The notes beneath the pieces were generated by a model. It worked only from the letters and a program-made list of their open reading frames with translations. It was not told the origin of the DNA and ran no database searches. This document shows, in pieces, positions 39,510-40,967 of a DNA stretch of 40,967 nt. Numbering within the stretch: position 1 is the first letter of the stretch; each line of letters starts with the position of its first letter. Source of the stretch: a virus; IMG/VR virus record IMGVR_UViG_3300030385_002010, positions 1 through 40,967 of that record, one strand, 5' to 3'. Both the position numbers and the translations under genes were made by a program.

Positions 39510-39787
39510 TGACAGTTTTAGAAATAATGGAAAGAGCTGGTATTTCTCAAACAACCCTGTCTCTTGCATGGATTAAGGATGCAGTGCATCACTTAAAATC
39601 CAATACCAAGGAAAGCTTAAAAGTAAATAAGCAGAATATCATCAGCGGCGAGAAGGAATATGAATTCCCCTCCGACATGATTGCAATTGATTCAATCAGT
39701 ATTTTGGATACAAAAGATGATAATAAATATAAAAGAATTAGAAGAATATCAGGTAATATAATTGTTTCAGAGGATACAAATCCATGA
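39509..39787 (+). CDS. Head-tail adaptor-like protein, N-terminal part
   Basis: 92 residues starting on TAATG. MTVLEIMERAGISQTTLSLAW and EYEFPSDMIAIDSISIL recall connector/adaptor proteins of podoviruses, where '(Y/F)-x-L/F-P-x-D' segments are common. Its end overlaps the next gene as ATGA. The two products look like halves of one adaptor (see findings). Confidence 0.55.
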   Translation: MTVLEIMERAGISQTTLSLAWIKDAVHHLKSNTKESLKVNKQNIISGEKEYEFPSDMIAIDSISILDTKDDNKYKRIRRISGNIIVSEDTNP

Positions 39788-40494
39788 GTAGTTATGTTGA
39801 TTCAACTTGGTTTTACCAGTTAAAGGGTAGAAAGATATGTCTTTATCTTTATAAGGACTACCCGACTGGTTACCCTGACCAACTAGGTCGTATAACATCA
39901 ACGTATTCAGGCAAAACAATTGAATATCCCGATGAGGATATCACCAATGGATTACGTATTGAATACACAGGATTTGATGAAACATTTGTTAAGGAAGCTA
40001 TTGAGGATACTTCTGCTATAGCATCAGGGACTGGTATTTCATTCGACCCTGGTCCTGCCGCTACTATAAGTGATTCTAATGATGGGTTTACCGATACGGG
40101 TAAAGCATTTGCTCAGGGAGATAAAATAAGAGTTATAGGTTCTGCGAGCAATGATGGTGATTATACATTATCGTCTAGTGGAACGGTAGATGAAGATACA
40201 CTTACTATTACTGGTACATTTACAACTGAAGCCGCAGGGGAAAGTATAACAGTATATCAAATACCCAATTCAGTGTCTGACTCAAGTGCAGATGAGACAT
40301 CTCATGTAAATTTAAATAGGCTACTATCCTTAGCGGTGGTAGATTACCTAAAGTCAAAAACGGCAGAAAACGAAGGTAATATAGAATTAAAGGAGTATTA
40401 TTTAAAACAATTCTATAAAAAAATTGGTGATAATGACAGTAACAAAAGAAAAATTGTTATGCAAATGTCATCTTCACCCTATGCATTAATGTAA
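39784..40494 (+). CDS. Head-tail adaptor-like protein, C-terminal part, with inserted beta domain
   Basis: 236 residues. GRKICLYLYKDYPTGYPDQ and LRIEYTGFDETFVKEAI fit the second half of an adaptor. Residues about 90-160 form an inserted beta-sandwich-like domain (FAQGDKIRVIGSASNDGDYT, DTLTITGTFTTEAAGESITV) of a kind found in phage tail proteins. The C-terminus is helical (LNRLLSLAVVDYLKSKT). It starts on an ATGA overlap. Role inferred from location after the head genes. Confidence 0.55.
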   Translation: MSSYVDSTWFYQLKGRKICLYLYKDYPTGYPDQLGRITSTYSGKTIEYPDEDITNGLRIEYTGFDETFVKEAIEDTSAIASGTGISFDPGPAATISDSNDGFTDTGKAFAQGDKIRVIGSASNDGDYTLSSSGTVDEDTLTITGTFTTEAAGESITVYQIPNSVSDSSADETSHVNLNRLLSLAVVDYLKSKTAENEGNIELKEYYLKQFYKKIGDNDSNKRKIVMQMSSSPYALM

Positions 40495-40553
40495 CCAAGA
40501 TGCCCATGAGACAAGTCAGGCTCGGTAAGGTATCGTAACACAGGAGAAAAAAC

Positions 40554-40862
40554 ATGGCTATTAAAGGACTACAAAGCTGGAGCGTCAAAGAATCTGGTGC
40601 ACCAGTAACCAGGGCCGAAATACTCACCGCAACAAGTGCAACCGCAGTATCAACAAGCGCACCCACAAGAGCATTGATGGGTGTTGTTGTACCTGCAGGT
40701 TCAGAGGACTTAACACTGACAATGGCGGATGAGAATACACTTGTTATACCAGGGGCTGCAGTGGCTGCGATATTTGCAGTTGGTTCAGTATTACCTCTTT
40801 CAGTAACAAAGTTCGCATTTGGCGGCTCTGAAACTGCCTTTAAGGTTATTGCTCTCTACTAA
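40554..40862 (+). CDS. Small virion-type protein, unknown
   Basis: 102 residues, with ACAGGAG before the ATG. Composition is Ala/Thr/Val-rich (TSATAVSTSAPTRALMGVVV, FAVGSVLPLSVTKFAFGGSE). Similar small beta proteins are often fibre-associated or structural. It lies 16 bases before the tail-fibre start. Confidence 0.55.
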   Translation: MAIKGLQSWSVKESGAPVTRAEILTATSATAVSTSAPTRALMGVVVPAGSEDLTLTMADENTLVIPGAAVAAIFAVGSVLPLSVTKFAFGGSETAFKVIALY

Positions 40863-40878
40863 GCGAAAGGAATAAAAA

Positions 40879-40967
40879 ATGCCATTCGGACTATCGAGAG
40901 CGGCTTCCTTCTCAGGAGGCGGTACAATATCAGGCAGTCTTACCATTAATGGAGACCTCACAGTAAA
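40879..40967 (+). CDS. Tail-fibre-like protein, 3'-truncated by window end
   Basis: Only 29 codons are present: an ATG after AAAGG, then MPFGLSRAASFSGGG and SGSLTINGDLTV. The 'G-x-L-T-I-N-G-D-L-T-V' pattern is the N-terminal beta-strand repeat of many tail fibres and tailspikes that end in an intramolecular chaperone or receptor-binding domain. The gene continues beyond the window. Confidence 0.65.
   Translation, partial: MPFGLSRAASFSGGGTISGSLTINGDLTV

Noticed and set aside
1-40967. CRISPR array, insertion sequence, integrase or attachment site
   Set aside because: No regularly spaced direct repeats, transposase or recombinase motifs, or tRNA fragment were seen.
1-40967. Alternative genetic code (stop reassignment)
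   Set aside because: TAA, TGA and TAG all end well-supported genes, and no core gene contains in-frame stops.

Overview
The window is a contiguous piece of a tailed-phage genome (Caudoviricetes), probably a podovirus-type virus of a bacterium. It is AT-rich, tightly packed, uses the standard bacterial code with TAA, TGA and TAG stops, and most starts have a clear Shine-Dalgarno sequence. Neighbouring genes often overlap as ATGA or TAATG. I saw no tRNA, rRNA, CRISPR array, insertion sequence or integrase. Both ends cut through genes: a lytic transglycosylase protein on the left and a tail-fibre-like protein on the right. The genome therefore extends beyond both ends and the tail genes are only partly visible.

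Layout. (1) 1-14418, plus strand: a set of internal, presumably ejected, virion proteins: an SLT lytic transglycosylase, a glycine-zipper protein, a coiled-coil protein, a giant 2945-residue protein and an 888-residue protein. (2) 14451-27139, minus strand: an early and replication block. It holds a RuvC-like resolvase, DnaB-like helicase, D12-class adenine methyltransferase, DUF932 protein, SSB-like protein, an Erf-like annealing candidate and a Cas4/RecB-like nuclease, followed by more than 20 very small genes. Several of these encode mini zinc-finger or single-membrane-segment proteins, and six are shorter than 60 residues. (3) 27140-27437: a divergent control region. (4) 27438-40967, plus strand: packaging and head genes. 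These are the small terminase, a zinc-ribbon metallophosphoesterase, large terminase, portal, scaffold, major capsid, a decoration-like protein, a long hendecad-repeat virion protein, adaptor-like proteins and a tail-fibre start.

The most interesting object is the giant protein at 2915-11752. Around residues 2064-2107 it carries an R-x-P...H...EG...NPL...DFDVD arrangement that lines up with the catalytic barrel of multisubunit-type RNA polymerases (the DFDGD region of beta-prime). About 360 residues upstream it has a Lys-x27-Lys pair (K1714, K1742) placed like the beta-type barrel lysines. I infer a virion-packaged two-barrel RNA polymerase, by analogy with the crAss-like phage virion polymerase gp66 and QDE-1/YonO enzymes. 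It sits among transglycosylase and ejection-type proteins, as expected for an enzyme injected with the DNA to transcribe early genes. No T7-type RNA polymerase is visible in the window.

Several gene-free stretches of the minus-strand block are unusually rich in inverted repeats: 19248-19425, 23875-23962, 24640-24937 and 26674-26851. The one at 24640-24937 is also much more GC-rich than its surroundings and contains three consecutive long stem-closed elements. These are candidates for non-coding RNAs, RNA-processing sites or unusual promoters.
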